From: an uncultured Actinomycetes bacterium
Lineage (GTDB): Bacteria; Actinomycetota; Coriobacteriia; Coriobacteriales; Atopobiaceae
Direction of reading: 5' to 3'
DNA: 64,000 nucleotides
NCBI GenBank assembly: GCA_900314645.1
Contig: OMWB01000004.1
Span: 1 to 64,000 of the forward strand
A program made the translations under genes and the position numbers. Shown here piece after piece: positions 48,062-56,660 of this stretch (positions are counted from its first letter, which is position 1; each line of letters opens with the position of its first letter). The notes below the pieces were generated by a model that worked only from the letters and a program-made list of their open reading frames with translations, did not search any database and was not told the origin of the DNA.

Positions 48062-49480
48062 CTAGAGGGTGTCGAGGAAACGTCCCAAAGCAGCGCGGCC
48101 CGCGTCGTCCCACTTGAAGACGCCTGCGTCTTCAAGCACCGCACCGAAGACTTGGCCGATCTCCTCGCGCGTCAGACGCCCTGCGTCAAGCTCGGCCTCG
48201 AGGCGCGGTGGAAGGATGGCAAGGCCCATTACCTCGATGAGGCCGATGTTCTCCTTTTTCACATGCCACTTGTCCGCATGCGGATGGAAGACGCCCAGCG
48301 GGTGCTCCTCGGTGGTCACGTTGCAACGAAGCGCGAGGTAGAGCACGTAGTCATCGCCCTCGCGACGGCACACGGGAGTCACCGTGTTGTGCGGCGTGCC
48401 GTCATCGTCAGCGGCACGGACACCCACCTGCTCATCCGTCCAGTCGCGCCACGCATCCAGCACGTAGACGGCGGCTTCCTGCAATACGTCGCGGTCGTCG
48501 CACGAGAGCTTCAGGACCGAAAGCGGCCAGCGCAGCACCTCGCCACGGACGGAGAAGAACGGTGCGAGGCTAAAGGTCTGCGTCACCTCGGCGCGCATCA
48601 TCGGGAACTCGTGCAAACCGCCTTGGAAGTGGTCATGGCTGAGGATTGAGCCGCCCACGATGGGAAGATCGGCATTGGAGCCGATGAAGTAATGCGGGAA
48701 GAGGTCCACGAAGTCCAGCAGGCAGCCAAGCGCCGCGCGGTCCACATGCATCGGTCGATGCTCTGCGCTCATGGCGATGCAGTGCTCCTCGAAGTACGCG
48801 TACGGGCTGTACTGGAAGCCCCACCGCTCGCCACCCAACTCGATGGGGACGATGCGGAGGTTCTGACGAGCTGGATGGCCGCCGGCCAGAGCGGCAGGCT
48901 TGCCCGAGTATCCCTCGTTCTCAACGCACAGCTGGCAGGCCGGATATGCCTCCCCTGCAGGTGCGGCGCCCGCGGCCGCGATATCGCGCGGGTCCTTCTC
49001 AGGCTTGGATTTGTTGATGGTGATCTCCAACGGACCCCACGTGGTGTCCGTCACCCACTCAAGGTTGCGCGCGATGGCGGAGCGACGTACGTAGTTGACG
49101 TCGCAGCAGAGCTGGTAGAACCAATCAGTAGCTGCCTTTGGTCCCTCAGAGAGTCTGAGCGCCCCAAAGCTCGCCGCAATCTCTGACGGACGCGGCATGA
49201 TTGCGGCAGCAACACGCATCACAAGGCGGTCACGACCGGTCGCCGTGTCCTCGGCCATGCCGTTGGCAACGCCAGCTTCTGCCAGCTCATCAAGGGCCGT
49301 GTCGAGCGTGAACGCATCGGCAGCCACCTCAAGTGGCGCGGGACCATATGCCCCTACCGCCTCGAGCAGTCGGTTGAAGGCCCACGCCTGATCCTCAGGC
49401 TCAATGATGCCCTGCTCAAGGGCATAGCGCACAAACCAAGAGGCCGCCTCGGCAACCCTCGTCACTCCACTGTTTGTCAT
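48062..49480 (-). CDS. galT: UDP-glucose--hexose-1-phosphate uridylyltransferase, type 2 GalT
   Basis: 472 residues, the long form typical of Gram-positive bacteria. GalT exchanges UMP between UDP-glucose and galactose-1-phosphate in the Leloir pathway. Segments of this family: MPRPSEIAASF, LEITINKSKPEKDPRDI, CQLCVENEGYSGKPA, GWERWGFQYSPYAY-like stretch, VGGSILSHDHFQGG with the catalytic His region, and VFHPHADKWHVKKENIGLIEVMGLAILP. AGGAGG lies 5 bases before ATG 49480. Follows galK by 8 bases; no galE is in the window. Confidence 0.95.
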   Translation of the reverse strand: MTNSGVTRVAEAASWFVRYALEQGIIEPEDQAWAFNRLLEAVGAYGPAPLEVAADAFTLDTALDELAEAGVANGMAEDTATGRDRLVMRVAAAIMPRPSEIAASFGALRLSEGPKAATDWFYQLCCDVNYVRRSAIARNLEWVTDTTWGPLEITINKSKPEKDPRDIAAAGAAPAGEAYPACQLCVENEGYSGKPAALAGGHPARQNLRIVPIELGGERWGFQYSPYAYFEEHCIAMSAEHRPMHVDRAALGCLLDFVDLFPHYFIGSNADLPIVGGSILSHDHFQGGLHEFPMMRAEVTQTFSLAPFFSVRGEVLRWPLSVLKLSCDDRDVLQEAAVYVLDAWRDWTDEQVGVRAADDDGTPHNTVTPVCRREGDDYVLYLALRCNVTTEEHPLGVFHPHADKWHVKKENIGLIEVMGLAILPPRLEAELDAGRLTREEIGQVFGAVLEDAGVFKWDDAGRAALGRFLDTL

Positions 49481-49488
49481 AGTTCCTC

Positions 49489-50694
49489 CTAGAGGCGCCA
49501 CGCTCGCGCTCCGTCATGGTCCACGTGATAAATCTGGCAGGAGCCCTCACCAAACACGAAGTCCATGCCTATACAGAACGACTCCGCCTGCTCAAGCGGC
49601 ACAAACGCCTGCACGGTTCCGCCAAAGCCACCACCGTGGATGCGCACAGCACCGCGCGTGCCCAGCATCTCGTCAGCAACGGCAAGGCCCAGCATCGCCG
49701 GCTGCTCGGCAGAGCCCGCCACGGACACGTTCTGCAGATACATGGCTGAGCTCGCCCCCGAGAGCCGCGTCAAGCCCAAGAAGTCATACATACTTCCCTC
49801 GCGGAGCGCTTTGGCACGGCGCTCAACCAAACGCTCTTCGCGGAAGAAGTGGATGGCACGCAAGATGGCACGGTCTCCATATGCGGCACGCAGCTGCGGC
49901 AGCTCCTCAGCGAAGGTGACCTCCAGCGTCTGCCCGAGGCGCTCCACGCCGAGAGCGTGAGCGATGGCCGTCATCTCCGCAGGAACCGCGGCGTACTCAT
50001 CGGTCAGGTCCTCATGGCTTGACCCTACCGAGCACAGACAGAGCGCATAACCCGCATCAGCGAAGTCGAAGTCGATGGGGTCGGCATCGATCTTTCCCGG
50101 CACGGCGAACGACATGTGCTGAATGCCGCCCAACGCCGACGACGCCTGATCCATCAAGCCGCACGGCTTGCCAAACCACTCGCGCTCAGCCGCCTGTCCC
50201 ATCACGGCAAGCTCTTCAGGCGAGAGCAGGCCCTTGGCCCATAGCACGTTCATGGCCTGGCCCAGCTCAAGCTCGAAGGCCGCAGAGCTCGACAATCCGG
50301 AGCCCGCCGCCACGCTCGACGTAAGCGTGGCGTCAAACCCCTGAGGCACGAAGCCGCGCTTGGCAAACTGCGCTGCCATGCCACGGACCAAAGCGGCCGT
50401 GGTGTTACGCTCGTCTTCACGAGGCTCAAGCTCGTCGCAGCGAATCTGACTCGATGGATGTCCCTCACTGTTGATGGTGATGAGCTTGCCCTCATTGGCC
50501 GCGACAACACCCCGCACATAGCGGTCGACCGCAGCCGCAATGACCGTCCCTCCCTGGTGGTCAGTGTGGTTTCCAGCAATCTCGCTGCGGCCTGGTGCCT
50601 GCACAAAGAATGGCTCACGCCACTCGCCGAGGCCAAATTCGGCATCAAAGCGCTCCCTTAGGTTCCGTGCAGCGGCTCGGTCAAACCCTGCCAT
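49489..50694 (-). CDS. galK: Galactokinase
   Basis: 401 residues, GHMP kinase. It phosphorylates galactose at C1. The substrate motif PGRSEIAGNHTDHQGG, the ATP loop VAAGSGLSSSAAFE and the C-terminal GARIHGGGFGGTVQAF-like motif (VRIHGGGFGGTVQAFV) are intact. The galactokinase signature here has Ser-Glu-Ile-Ala in place of the frequent Val-Asn-Leu-Ile, a minor variant. GGGAG precedes ATG 50694. Third enzyme of the alpha-galactoside operon. Confidence 0.95.
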   Translation of the reverse strand: MAGFDRAAARNLRERFDAEFGLGEWREPFFVQAPGRSEIAGNHTDHQGGTVIAAAVDRYVRGVVAANEGKLITINSEGHPSSQIRCDELEPREDERNTTAALVRGMAAQFAKRGFVPQGFDATLTSSVAAGSGLSSSAAFELELGQAMNVLWAKGLLSPEELAVMGQAAEREWFGKPCGLMDQASSALGGIQHMSFAVPGKIDADPIDFDFADAGYALCLCSVGSSHEDLTDEYAAVPAEMTAIAHALGVERLGQTLEVTFAEELPQLRAAYGDRAILRAIHFFREERLVERRAKALREGSMYDFLGLTRLSGASSAMYLQNVSVAGSAEQPAMLGLAVADEMLGTRGAVRIHGGGFGGTVQAFVPLEQAESFCIGMDFVFGEGSCQIYHVDHDGARAWRL

Positions 50695-50753
50695 CCCAAA
50701 CTCCCTTCCTAGCAAGCGACAACATGCTGAGCTCCGTCAGCATACCGTTCGTT

Positions 50754-52379
50754 TCATCGATGCCTGTTGACAAACGTCCTGAGCGCTTCCTCGAACTGCG
50801 CGCGCTCGTCCTCGTCCCAGTCCTCCACGCTGTCCGACGTCAAGAGCATGCCACCAAAGGTCACATCCGCCATGAGGAGCTGCCGCTTCTGAGACTCGGT
50901 CAGGCTCACGTCGTCGCGCAAGAAGAAGACGTCGGGGTCGTTGCGGAAGACCACTCCATCCAGGTGCGCCCTCCCCAGCGTGTTGTCCAGGCTGCGCTTA
51001 GTGCTTACGCGCTCTCGATGCAGCAGGCGCATGTACAGCGCGCCACCGTTCCAATCCAGGCTCACGTCGCAGCCGATGCGGCAGTACTCGGTTCGTCCAA
51101 AAGCAGACATGAGCGGAACGCCGCAGAGGTCAAACCATGTGTCCTCGGGAACGGATGCTCGGAGCAGCTCAAGCGCGTCGGCCATCAGCTGGCCGCGGTT
51201 CATGCCGTCGTGCGGCACGAGGCACGCACCGAACAGGAAGTCGAGCTTCAGCAGGCGGTATCCCCATTCGCGCGTCACGGTGCTCATGAAGCCCTTGATG
51301 TGCTCCCGCACCTCGGGATTGCGCGTGTCGAGCGCCCAGGCTCCACTCCAGTTTCCGGCTGCGGAGACCAGCTCGCCCGTCTCATCGCACATGAGCCACT
51401 CGGGATGCTCGGCAGCAATCGCGCTCTCTTTCTCAACCAGAAACGGCGCGAGCCACAGGCCGGGAACCAACCCTGCCTCTCGGCACTTCTTGGTGAAGCA
51501 TGCCATGCCCTCGGGGAAGCGCTCGGGGTCTGGTTTCGTCCAGTCACCCACGCGTGCATAGCCATCGTCAATCTGGAACACGGCCCTGCACGGATGGATG
51601 TCACGTCCCTCAAAGAGCTTGGCCGTTCCCTCAAGGTCAGCCATCAGCTTTTCGTGGCTGATGTCGCCATAGTGCCGATACCAGCTGGAGTATCCCACGA
51701 GCGGAGGGGTGGGACGCGCCGTCACGCCCATCAGCGACGCATAGCATGAGAAGGCGCTGTTCACCGAGCCTTCCGTGACAGCAAAGGAGATGATCTCGAC
51801 CGTTTCCCCCTCATGCACCGTGCGCTCTGGCGGCTCCTTCTCAAGCTTGAGAGCGTTGCCACGCGCGGACTCGCGTACCACGGTGTAGCCCGAGTCCTCG
51901 TCGAGGGAGCCCACCATCAATACGTCGGTGCCGTAGCGCAGATAGCCATAGCCCACGCCGTGTTGGTCTCCCGGGAGACCGGACTGCGGCACAAATCGGT
52001 AGTCACCCGAATTGTCGAGCACCCAACGGTTGACGAGCGCCGTGGGCACGCCATGCAGGCCACGAATGCGCGCGAGCGGGTGACGCTCCACCGAGTGGGT
52101 CCATGAGTTGTAGCCGCTCAGGAAGATGGCGTCAGCACCCAGCACATCCACGTCAAGGAGCGTGACCGAGATGGACGTCACATTCACCGGAGTGGTGGGG
52201 CAGATGGTGGCACGCTTCGTCATGAAGCCCTCGCCCTCAAGGCGCTTCACAACCAAACCCAGCTCACGGGCATAGTCGGCCGGGCGGGCGATGCCTTGCT
52301 CGTCTACTGTGACGCGACGCGCGGACGCGCCCTCTGCCAACTCATAGCGAATGGACCAAGAGGTCTTAATCTGACGCAT
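50754..52379 (-). CDS. Alpha-galactosidase, GH36-like
   Basis: 541 residues, no signal peptide, so it acts on imported alpha-galactosides. N-terminal beta-sandwich, then the TIM barrel: QIDDGYARVGDW, GLVPGLWLAPFLVE, nucleophile region LLKLDFLFGA (Lys-x-Asp near residue 380) and acid/base region CRIGCDVSLDW. It is shorter than classic GH36 (about 700+ residues), fitting the compact bacterial group. Located between the symporter and galK, which supports melibiose/raffinose-type use. ATG 52379 follows the symporter stop by 8 bases. Confidence 0.88.
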   Translation of the reverse strand: MRQIKTSWSIRYELAEGASARRVTVDEQGIARPADYARELGLVVKRLEGEGFMTKRATICPTTPVNVTSISVTLLDVDVLGADAIFLSGYNSWTHSVERHPLARIRGLHGVPTALVNRWVLDNSGDYRFVPQSGLPGDQHGVGYGYLRYGTDVLMVGSLDEDSGYTVVRESARGNALKLEKEPPERTVHEGETVEIISFAVTEGSVNSAFSCYASLMGVTARPTPPLVGYSSWYRHYGDISHEKLMADLEGTAKLFEGRDIHPCRAVFQIDDGYARVGDWTKPDPERFPEGMACFTKKCREAGLVPGLWLAPFLVEKESAIAAEHPEWLMCDETGELVSAAGNWSGAWALDTRNPEVREHIKGFMSTVTREWGYRLLKLDFLFGACLVPHDGMNRGQLMADALELLRASVPEDTWFDLCGVPLMSAFGRTEYCRIGCDVSLDWNGGALYMRLLHRERVSTKRSLDNTLGRAHLDGVVFRNDPDVFFLRDDVSLTESQKRQLLMADVTFGGMLLTSDSVEDWDEDERAQFEEALRTFVNRHR

Positions 52380-52387
52380 ACGATCCC

Positions 52388-53770
52388 TTACTCCTCAGTG
52401 GTGCCCGTCAAGGCCTCGGAGTGGGCCGTGATGACCTTCAGGACGCCGCCCTCGTTGTAGCGGAGGAACACCATACCACCAAGCAGGCAGAACACGGTAG
52501 CCACCAGCGCCGTGACGCGATAGCCCATGCCGCCGGTGCCGATCGTGGCGATGGAGGAGAACAGGATCATGGCAAGCGACTGGCCGAGCGTCATGGAGAA
52601 GGTACGCGCCGCATAGAACATGCCCTCGCGGTTCTCTCCGGTCTCCACGGCATCAAACTCGGCGATGTCGGCAAGGACGGCCTGCGGGAGGATGCCCAGG
52701 ATGGCCATCGGAACGGCGGCGAGCACGGCCACCGCGCCACCCCATGCGAGAGCCGGGATGCCAAACATGCCGCACACCGTGGTGACCGCAAAGGCGACGC
52801 AGAAGAAGAAGAACGCGAAGCTGACGAGGCGCTTCTTGCCGAGCTTCTTGGCCAGCATGTTCACGGGAGCGTAGAACACGAGGCTGATGACCGTCATGCC
52901 GGCAAAGAGCACGAAGTTCATGGACTCGTCGAGCCCCATGAGGCTCGTCACGTAGAAGGGCATGCCGGTCTGGAACATGGTGATGGCGACCCAATACAGG
53001 ATGTCGGAGATCTCGAAGACCTGGAACTCCTTGTTGGCGAAGGTCTTCATGACCGAGGCGCCCATCGGGGTCGTGGAGGGCTCAGTCTCGGCGTAGACGT
53101 TCTCGTCGATGGTGTAGGCCGGGACGAGCATGCACAGGACGGCGAAGGTCGCGAGGATCGCGATGGTGACGCGGTAGGCGTTGGCGATGCCAAAGAGGCC
53201 CTCGAAGAGCCCAGCGATGGTGGGCACGAGATAGGCCGTGGCCGTACCGACGAAGTAGGTCACAGAAATGAACGTGGAGAGGTTGACGCGCAGCTCCTGC
53301 GTGCGGCCAAGCTCGGGGATGAGCGCGTTGAACGGCGTGCAGTAGAGCGACAGCGTCACATAGAAGAGGACGAGGCAGACGAGCAGCGCGACGTCGTTGA
53401 AGAGCTCGTTGCCCAGGCCCGGCAGGGTGAACACGATGACCGTCATCAGGCCGAACGGAATGGCAAACCAGCGCAAAAACGGGATGCGGCGGCCCAGCGG
53501 ATGGTTGAGGGAGTCAGAGCGGCTCGCAATGAACGGGTCGATGAAGCCGTCCACTAGACGACAGAACGCCGTGATGAGGCCGATGACCGTCATGCCCGCA
53601 AAGACGATGCCCTGCGTGATGAACAGCGGCATACCCGCGGCAAGGGTCTCCTCACTCGGCATGTAGAAGTAGAGCAGCCAGTTGCTCACTACACCCGACA
53701 GGATTGCCCAACCCAGCTGGCCAATCGCGAAGTTGCGCAGAATCCTTCCGTCCGCGAGCTTCTTCTCCAT
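52388..53770 (-). CDS. GPH-family (MelB-like) sugar:cation symporter
   Basis: 460 residues with about twelve hydrophobic helices. Features of the glycoside-pentoside-hexuronide family: the N-terminal ALITAFCRLVDGFIDPFIASRSD-type loop (DGFIDPFIASRSD) with HPLGRRIPFLRW, and the second-half DIAEFDAVETGENREGMFYA. The Asp residues near VDGFIDP are those that bind cation and sugar in MelB. It brings in the alpha-galactoside. Second gene of the TetR-led operon, 35 bases after the regulator. Confidence 0.92.
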   Translation of the reverse strand: MEKKLADGRILRNFAIGQLGWAILSGVVSNWLLYFYMPSEETLAAGMPLFITQGIVFAGMTVIGLITAFCRLVDGFIDPFIASRSDSLNHPLGRRIPFLRWFAIPFGLMTVIVFTLPGLGNELFNDVALLVCLVLFYVTLSLYCTPFNALIPELGRTQELRVNLSTFISVTYFVGTATAYLVPTIAGLFEGLFGIANAYRVTIAILATFAVLCMLVPAYTIDENVYAETEPSTTPMGASVMKTFANKEFQVFEISDILYWVAITMFQTGMPFYVTSLMGLDESMNFVLFAGMTVISLVFYAPVNMLAKKLGKKRLVSFAFFFFCVAFAVTTVCGMFGIPALAWGGAVAVLAAVPMAILGILPQAVLADIAEFDAVETGENREGMFYAARTFSMTLGQSLAMILFSSIATIGTGGMGYRVTALVATVFCLLGGMVFLRYNEGGVLKVITAHSEALTGTTEE

Positions 53771-53805
53771 GTTCTTCCTTCCTTTCCTTTCTCGGCCGTC
53801 AGGCC

Positions 53806-54486
53806 TTAACGCCCCACTCGGAGCGAGCGAATCGCCATGTCAACAATGCACTGCAGCTCAGCCGCGCCGCGCGTGACCGAGAAGTCATCAGAGGGGATGA
53901 CCTCACCGCGCATGAGCTTGGTGGCAACCCCCATGAGCGCATGCGCGACCGCCCGATAGAACACAGGGAAGTCTACCTGGCGGTCGATGGAGCCGTCTTG
54001 CCGTCCCAGCAGGTAGGCATCCTCAAAGACGAAGTAAAACGAGTCGACCTTCTCTGTGTAGCTCGCCAGCGCCTTCTCGTCGGGGCGCTCGGCCAACAGC
54101 AGGTGATCGAACTCGTCGAGGAAATTGACGAAGCTGGTGTGATAGACGTACGTTGCGCAGTACTCGCCGAAGAGCGCCTCAAGGCGTTCGGCGCCGCTCA
54201 TCGCGAGGAAGGCATCAGACTCGACGAGCGTCAGGATGCTTTGGTTGAAGCGCTCCCACATAAGCGTCGCCGCCGCGATGGCGATGCCCGTCTTGGTGGA
54301 GAAGTGTCGGTAGAGCGTGGCCACCCCCACCTTTGCCGCCTCGGCGATGTCGGTCATCTTGACGCTCGCGATACCGTGCTCCAGGAAGAGCGCCGCCGCA
54401 CACGAGATGGCACGCGCGTCGGAACCCTCGACCAACGCGTCCGATGCGTCCTCCATGCGTACCAATGGGTCCGCGCTCTGCTCCAC
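53806..54486 (-). CDS. TetR family regulator of the alpha-galactoside operon
   Basis: 226 residues. N-terminal helix-turn-helix: AALFLEHGIASVKMTDIAEAA, VGVATLYRHFSTKTGI, with the TetR/AcrR pattern; the C-terminal ligand/dimer domain is not assignable. I chose GTG 54486, 9 bases after GGGGAGG; an in-frame extension to 54543 would cross the operators. It is first in the operon and faces the GT-B-like gene across two palindromes (54507-54523, 54526-54542), so autoregulation and control of both units are likely. The ligand may be a sugar or sugar phosphate. Confidence 0.88.
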   Translation of the reverse strand: MEQSADPLVRMEDASDALVEGSDARAISCAAALFLEHGIASVKMTDIAEAAKVGVATLYRHFSTKTGIAIAAATLMWERFNQSILTLVESDAFLAMSGAERLEALFGEYCATYVYHTSFVNFLDEFDHLLLAERPDEKALASYTEKVDSFYFVFEDAYLLGRQDGSIDRQVDFPVFYRAVAHALMGVATKLMRGEVIPSDDFSVTRGAAELQCIVDMAIRSLRVGR

Positions 54487-54515
54487 TTGACGACACCTCC
54501 CCGCGGTGATAGTCT
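54487..54515 (+). promoter_or_regulatory. Promoter of the GT-B-like gene
   Basis: TTGACG (54487-54492), 17-base spacer, TAGTCT (54510-54515). The -10 lies inside operator palindrome 1. Expected start near 54522. Confidence 0.6.
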
Positions 54516-54523
54516 GACTATCA
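54507..54523. promoter_or_regulatory. TetR-type operator 1
   Basis: tgatagtctgactatca is a perfect 17-base palindrome with a single central base, covering the -10 of the plus-strand promoter. Confidence 0.7.
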
Positions 54524-54525
54524 AC

Positions 54526-54542
54526 TGATAGGCAGACTATCA
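54526..54542. promoter_or_regulatory. TetR-type operator 2
   Basis: tgataggcagactatca shares both outer half-sites (TGATAG...CTATCA) with operator 1; the centres are 19 bases apart. It covers the -10 of the minus-strand promoter. Confidence 0.7.
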
Positions 54543-54562
54543 CCGCGTCAGATATGCGTCAA
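54534..54562 (-). promoter_or_regulatory. Promoter of the TetR-galactoside operon
   Basis: Minus strand: TTGACG (54562-54557), 17-base spacer, TAGTCT (54539-54534). Same elements and spacing as the opposing promoter; expected start near 54527. Confidence 0.6.
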
Positions 54563-54574
54563 GGAGGATTCGCC

Positions 54575-56098
54575 ATGGCATCCATGAACGACCGCGCCCG
54601 GAGCGCCTTCGGTAACCAGCAGGACGAGGCAACCTACCGCAAGGCGGTCAAGGGCAAGGAGAAGTTCCTCAAGAAGTTTGGCGATGACACGAACGCCGTC
54701 TACCACCTGGCCAGTGCTGACGTGCCCGTCATTGGCAAGGCCCTGGGCGTGCGCAACCTGGTAATGGGCACTGAGCCCCTGGACCTCGAGCAGGATGCCG
54801 CGAGTGCCGCGCTGCCGCCGGTCACCGAACGCACCGTGGACGGCGCCAACGGGGCACCCGTCATCGTGGGCAACATCCGCATGGGGTTTGGCCACTATCG
54901 CATCAGCATGGCCATGGCCTCCGCCGCGCATGCCATGGGCTACACCCCCTACTGGCTCGACCTCGCCTCCTTTGACCAGACCACCGGCTCCAAGGTGATC
55001 GCCTACCAGAACGACCTGTACTCCCTGGGCTCGCGCCTTTCCCAGAAGGTGGGACTCTTCAACCGCCTGTACTGGGAGCCGCTCAACTCCGAGGGGTTCC
55101 GACAGCTCTCCTACAACGCGGGTGACCAGAAGAACGCCGAGCTCTGCGTGCCGCTCTTCCGCGACATTCCCCGTGACACGCCGTACATAGGCACGCACGT
55201 ATGGCCCGCGCAGGCCGCCGTGCACGCCGGATTGACGCACGTGGTCAACGCCATCCCCGACAACTGGCCCATGGCACTGCACCTTGCCGAGGGCTCCATC
55301 CACACCGTGCAGACTCCCAGCGCTTACCTGGGCTATCACCAGCTGCGCGGCATGGACAAGAAGCGCCAGCTCAAGACCATGCCTCTGGACAGCATCGTCT
55401 ATACGGGCCACTACATTGACCACGAGCTGGTTGCCAACATCGCCCACGACTGTGAGGCGCGCCGCGTACGCCTTCTGGGCGGAGGCCCCATCCGCTACCT
55501 CATCAGCGTGGGCGGGGCGGGCGCGCAGCAGGAGCTCTTCGCCGCCATCATCGAGCGCCTCATTCCGTACGTGAAGACTGATCAGGCGACGCTGCTCATC
55601 AACGTGGGCGACCACCGCGGCGTCTGGGAGGCGCTCGAGAGCAGCGTCGAGGGCCTTGCCGCCATGGCGGAGCGTCACTTTGACAACTTTGCCGAGGTAG
55701 CCGCGCTTGCCGAGGGTGCTCTCGATGGCGAGCTGACCGGCATCCACGCTTTCTGCGACACCGACATCTTCAGCGCGGTGTATTCCTCAAACCTGCTGAT
55801 GCGCTGCAGCGACGTCCTCGTGACCAAGCCAAGTGAGTTCAGCTTCTATCCCGTGCCCAAGCTGATGATCCATCGCGTGGGCGGCCATGAGGCTTGGGGC
55901 GCCATCCGAGCTGCCGAGGTGGGCGACGGAACCTACGAGATCGACGACACTGACGAGGTGCTCGCGATGATCGACTCGTTCCAGCTTGACCGCGAGCTCG
56001 TGGCCTTCATGTGCGACAACATCGAGACGGCCAACAAGGTGGGCATCTATGACGGCGCTTACAAGGTCATCGACCTTGCTGTCAATGGGATTGAGTAG
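54575..56098 (+). CDS. GT-B-like glycosyltransferase family protein, uncharacterised
   Basis: 507 residues, no signal peptide. The start of the first Rossmann-like domain reads GNIRMGFGHYRISMAMASAA (about 108-127), recalling the GxGH loop of MurG/MGDG synthase-type GT-B enzymes. A second domain begins near LISVGGAGAQQELFAAII (about 308) and TLLINVGDHRGVWEAL (about 348), and the likely nucleotide-sugar site is around RCSDVLVTKPSEFSFYPVPK (about 408), where GT-B enzymes bind the donor. The first 90 residues are unassigned. Acceptor and donor unknown. AAGGAGG lies 7 bases before ATG 54575. Divergent from, and probably coregulated with, the alpha-galactoside operon. Confidence 0.7.
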   Translation: MASMNDRARSAFGNQQDEATYRKAVKGKEKFLKKFGDDTNAVYHLASADVPVIGKALGVRNLVMGTEPLDLEQDAASAALPPVTERTVDGANGAPVIVGNIRMGFGHYRISMAMASAAHAMGYTPYWLDLASFDQTTGSKVIAYQNDLYSLGSRLSQKVGLFNRLYWEPLNSEGFRQLSYNAGDQKNAELCVPLFRDIPRDTPYIGTHVWPAQAAVHAGLTHVVNAIPDNWPMALHLAEGSIHTVQTPSAYLGYHQLRGMDKKRQLKTMPLDSIVYTGHYIDHELVANIAHDCEARRVRLLGGGPIRYLISVGGAGAQQELFAAIIERLIPYVKTDQATLLINVGDHRGVWEALESSVEGLAAMAERHFDNFAEVAALAEGALDGELTGIHAFCDTDIFSAVYSSNLLMRCSDVLVTKPSEFSFYPVPKLMIHRVGGHEAWGAIRAAEVGDGTYEIDDTDEVLAMIDSFQLDRELVAFMCDNIETANKVGIYDGAYKVIDLAVNGIE

Positions 56099-56119
56099 AG
56101 AGGCTTGCGCGACACTAGC

Positions 56120-56593
56120 CTACAAAGCGCAATACCAGTCAATGATGATTTGGAGATCGTTGCGCTCGTCTAGGCTCTTCTGCACTTCCTCAGCTAAATC
56201 CATACGATCAGTGATGATGTAGTCTGCACGGCTGTTCAGAACCTTTCCCATGGATGACCGGGTGCTCACCGTCCAGATGCCTGTCTGCTTTCCTGCCTCG
56301 TGAGCCTGGTTGATGTGCTCGTCAGTTGCGGTCTCCTCTTCCAAGAGGAGCATGTCGCACTGAAGAAGCGACAGGTCGCCGAACTCGGTAAAGGAAAGCG
56401 GGCCTGTCTCGAACTCCGGGTAGGTGGTCTCCGCACACCTGATGACGTCCTGCTCCGAAGAGATGAGCACGACGTCATCCAAAGCATCGCGTTCGCGCAC
56501 CATCTTTACGACGTCCATAATGTAGGTGGGAATGTAGATATGCGCAGTGAGGAACGTGGAGAAGCCCACGCCCACAAATAACTCGGTCGGCAA
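56120..56593 (-). pseudogene. Truncated glycerophosphodiester phosphodiesterase (C-terminal remnant)
   Basis: 157 residues. The C-terminal half resembles the end of GDPD enzymes: AHEAGKQTGIWTVSTRSSMG, RADYIITDRMDLAEEV, preceded by a strand/helix pair around DDVVLISSEQDVIRCAE. The N-terminal catalytic part (HRG and EDV-type metal-binding motifs) is missing, and only the DUF1015 operon hairpin and gene lie upstream. The start is TTG at best. It is probably a decaying 3' fragment; a short stand-alone domain protein cannot be excluded. Confidence 0.6.
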
Positions 56594-56596
56594 ACG

Positions 56597-56642
56597 AACG
56601 GCGCTGTCACCTTAGGGGCAGACCCAAGGTGACAGCGCCGTT
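56597..56642 (-). terminator. 17-bp perfect hairpin after the DUF1015 gene
   Basis: aacggcgctgtcacctt (56597-56613) pairs with aaggtgacagcgccgtt (56626-56642) around a 12-base loop, 18 bases after the DUF1015 stop on the minus strand. The T content after it is low. Confidence 0.6.
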
Positions 56643-56660
56643 AGAGCTTTGTCTGTGTTC

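Noticed and set aside
54486..54543. Longer start for the TetR protein at 54543
   Set aside because: The extension would translate the operator palindromes; GTG 54486 follows GGGGAGG and gives a normal TetR N-terminus.
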